Below, one piece after another: positions 7,266-7,753 of a DNA stretch of 7,753 bases (its first letter is position 1; every line of letters starts with the position of its first letter). The notes beneath the pieces are model-generated. The model made no database searches. It was not told where the DNA came from and worked only from the letters and a program-made list of their open reading frames with translations. Both the position numbers and the translations under genes were made by a program. This stretch comes from JARRNO01 sp037384885 (GTDB lineage Bacteria > Acidobacteriota > UBA4820 > DSQY01): NCBI GenBank assembly GCA_037384885.1, contig JARRNO010000162.1, positions 1-7,753 on the forward strand, in the 5' to 3' direction.

Positions 7266-7753
7266 CGAAATCGTCACGAACCACCAGGTCCAGCGGCAAA
7301 AGCGCCGGACGGAAGCCCGCCGGGCCGGCCCGCAAAGGATACCGGGGGCCTTCGCGTCTAATTACGAGCGATGACCTCTACCTCTTCAACGAGGGATCCC
7401 ACTTCCGGTTATACGACAAGCTCGGCGCCCACCCGCTCGAAGCCGGAGGCGTGCATTTCGCCGTGTGGGCGCCTAACGCGGCGCGCGTCAGCGTGATCGG
7501 TGATTTTAACGACTGGCGGCCGGAGAGAGATGTGCTTGAACCCGCACAATCGTCGGGAATCTGGCGCGGCGTCGTACCTGATGCGGCAGAAGGCGCCTGC
7601 TACAAGTTTCATGTTGAATCCAATCACTCGGGATACGTGGTGGACAAGGCGGATCCGTTCGCCTTCTGCACTGAGGAGCCTCCAAAGACCGCATCTGTGG
7701 TCTGGCAATCGCACCATGAATGGGCGGACACCGAATGGATGACGGGGCGCAGG
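7262..7753 (+). CDS. glgB: 1,4-alpha-glucan branching enzyme GlgB, N-terminal part (cut by window end)
   Basis: GlgB cleaves alpha-1,4-glucan and re-attaches the piece through an alpha-1,6 bond, making branches that give GlgE new chain ends. Only 164 codons are visible, still open at the last base. The first 30 or so residues are a Lys/Arg/Ser-rich low-complexity tail (begins MTKSSRTTRSSGKS). Then come LYLFNEGSHFRLYDKLGAHP (residue 50 starts LYDKLGAHP), HFAVWAPNAARVSVIGDFNDW (65-85) and GIWRGVVP...YKFHVES, the pattern of the CBM48/E-set domain before a GH13_9 branching enzyme. The catalytic barrel lies outside the window, so activity cannot be judged. The start overlaps the malQ stop (ATGA). 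A related GH13 with CBM48, such as a debranching enzyme, is less likely because RLYDKLGAHP is characteristic of GlgB. Confidence 0.92.
   Translation, partial: MTKSSRTTRSSGKSAGRKPAGPARKGYRGPSRLITSDDLYLFNEGSHFRLYDKLGAHPLEAGGVHFAVWAPNAARVSVIGDFNDWRPERDVLEPAQSSGIWRGVVPDAAEGACYKFHVESNHSGYVVDKADPFAFCTEEPPKTASVVWQSHHEWADTEWMTGRR

Noticed and set aside
6633..7277. A 214-codon minus-strand frame inside malQ (and similar ones at 585-1043 and 5115-5636)
   Set aside because: These lie opposite strongly conserved catalytic motifs, lack ribosome binding sites and resemble no known family, so they are antisense shadows.
1..7753. CRISPR array, insertion sequence, tRNA, riboswitch, terminator or defence genes
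   Set aside because: No spaced repeats, transposase motifs, inverted terminal repeats or structured RNA signatures were seen by eye. The genes are nearly contiguous, which leaves no space for such elements.

Overview
The window holds one tightly packed, plus-strand block of alpha-glucan/trehalose genes: glgE, treS-mak (a trehalose synthase fused to maltokinase, with its TreS part broken), malQ, and the first 164 codons of glgB. Sequence is GC-rich. Three of the four genes start with a GGAGG-type Shine-Dalgarno sequence, and the last two junctions are ATGA stop/start overlaps, so this reads as a translationally coupled bacterial operon. A TreS-maltokinase fusion next to GlgE and GlgB is typical of Gram-negative bacteria (Proteobacteria/Desulfobacterota and similar). 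No marker gene fixes the taxon, so that placement is inference.

Layout: a possible upstream stop and an RBS (1-23); glgE (24-2027), complete, with all three GH13 catalytic residues; a 25-nt gap with an RBS; treS-mak (2053-5193); malQ (5190-7265), complete, with all three GH77 catalytic residues; glgB (7262 to the window end), only its N-terminal tail and CBM48 domain visible. There is no RNA gene, CRISPR, mobile element or convincing terminator, and no stretch without a gene exceeds 25 nt.

Known roles: TreS isomerises trehalose and maltose, maltokinase (Mak/Pep2) makes maltose 1-phosphate with ATP, GlgE transfers maltosyl units from it to the non-reducing ends of alpha-1,4-glucan, and GlgB adds alpha-1,6 branches. 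MalQ reshuffles malto-oligosaccharides and could feed maltose or acceptors into the route. This is the known GlgE pathway, not a new system.

The notable observation is in treS. The TreS half is recognisable end to end, but its homology runs through four frame segments. At each of three junctions (about 2066, 2698 and 2920) a conserved block is absent and the frame shifts. By comparison with the family from memory, roughly 52, 127 and 28 nt are missing, each 3n+1. The middle loss removes the catalytic acid/base motif (AEANQ). The maltokinase half and all neighbours are undamaged. Either treS is a very recent pseudogene whose kinase half may still be made, or the assembly dropped three short blocks. 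The sequence alone cannot decide between these.
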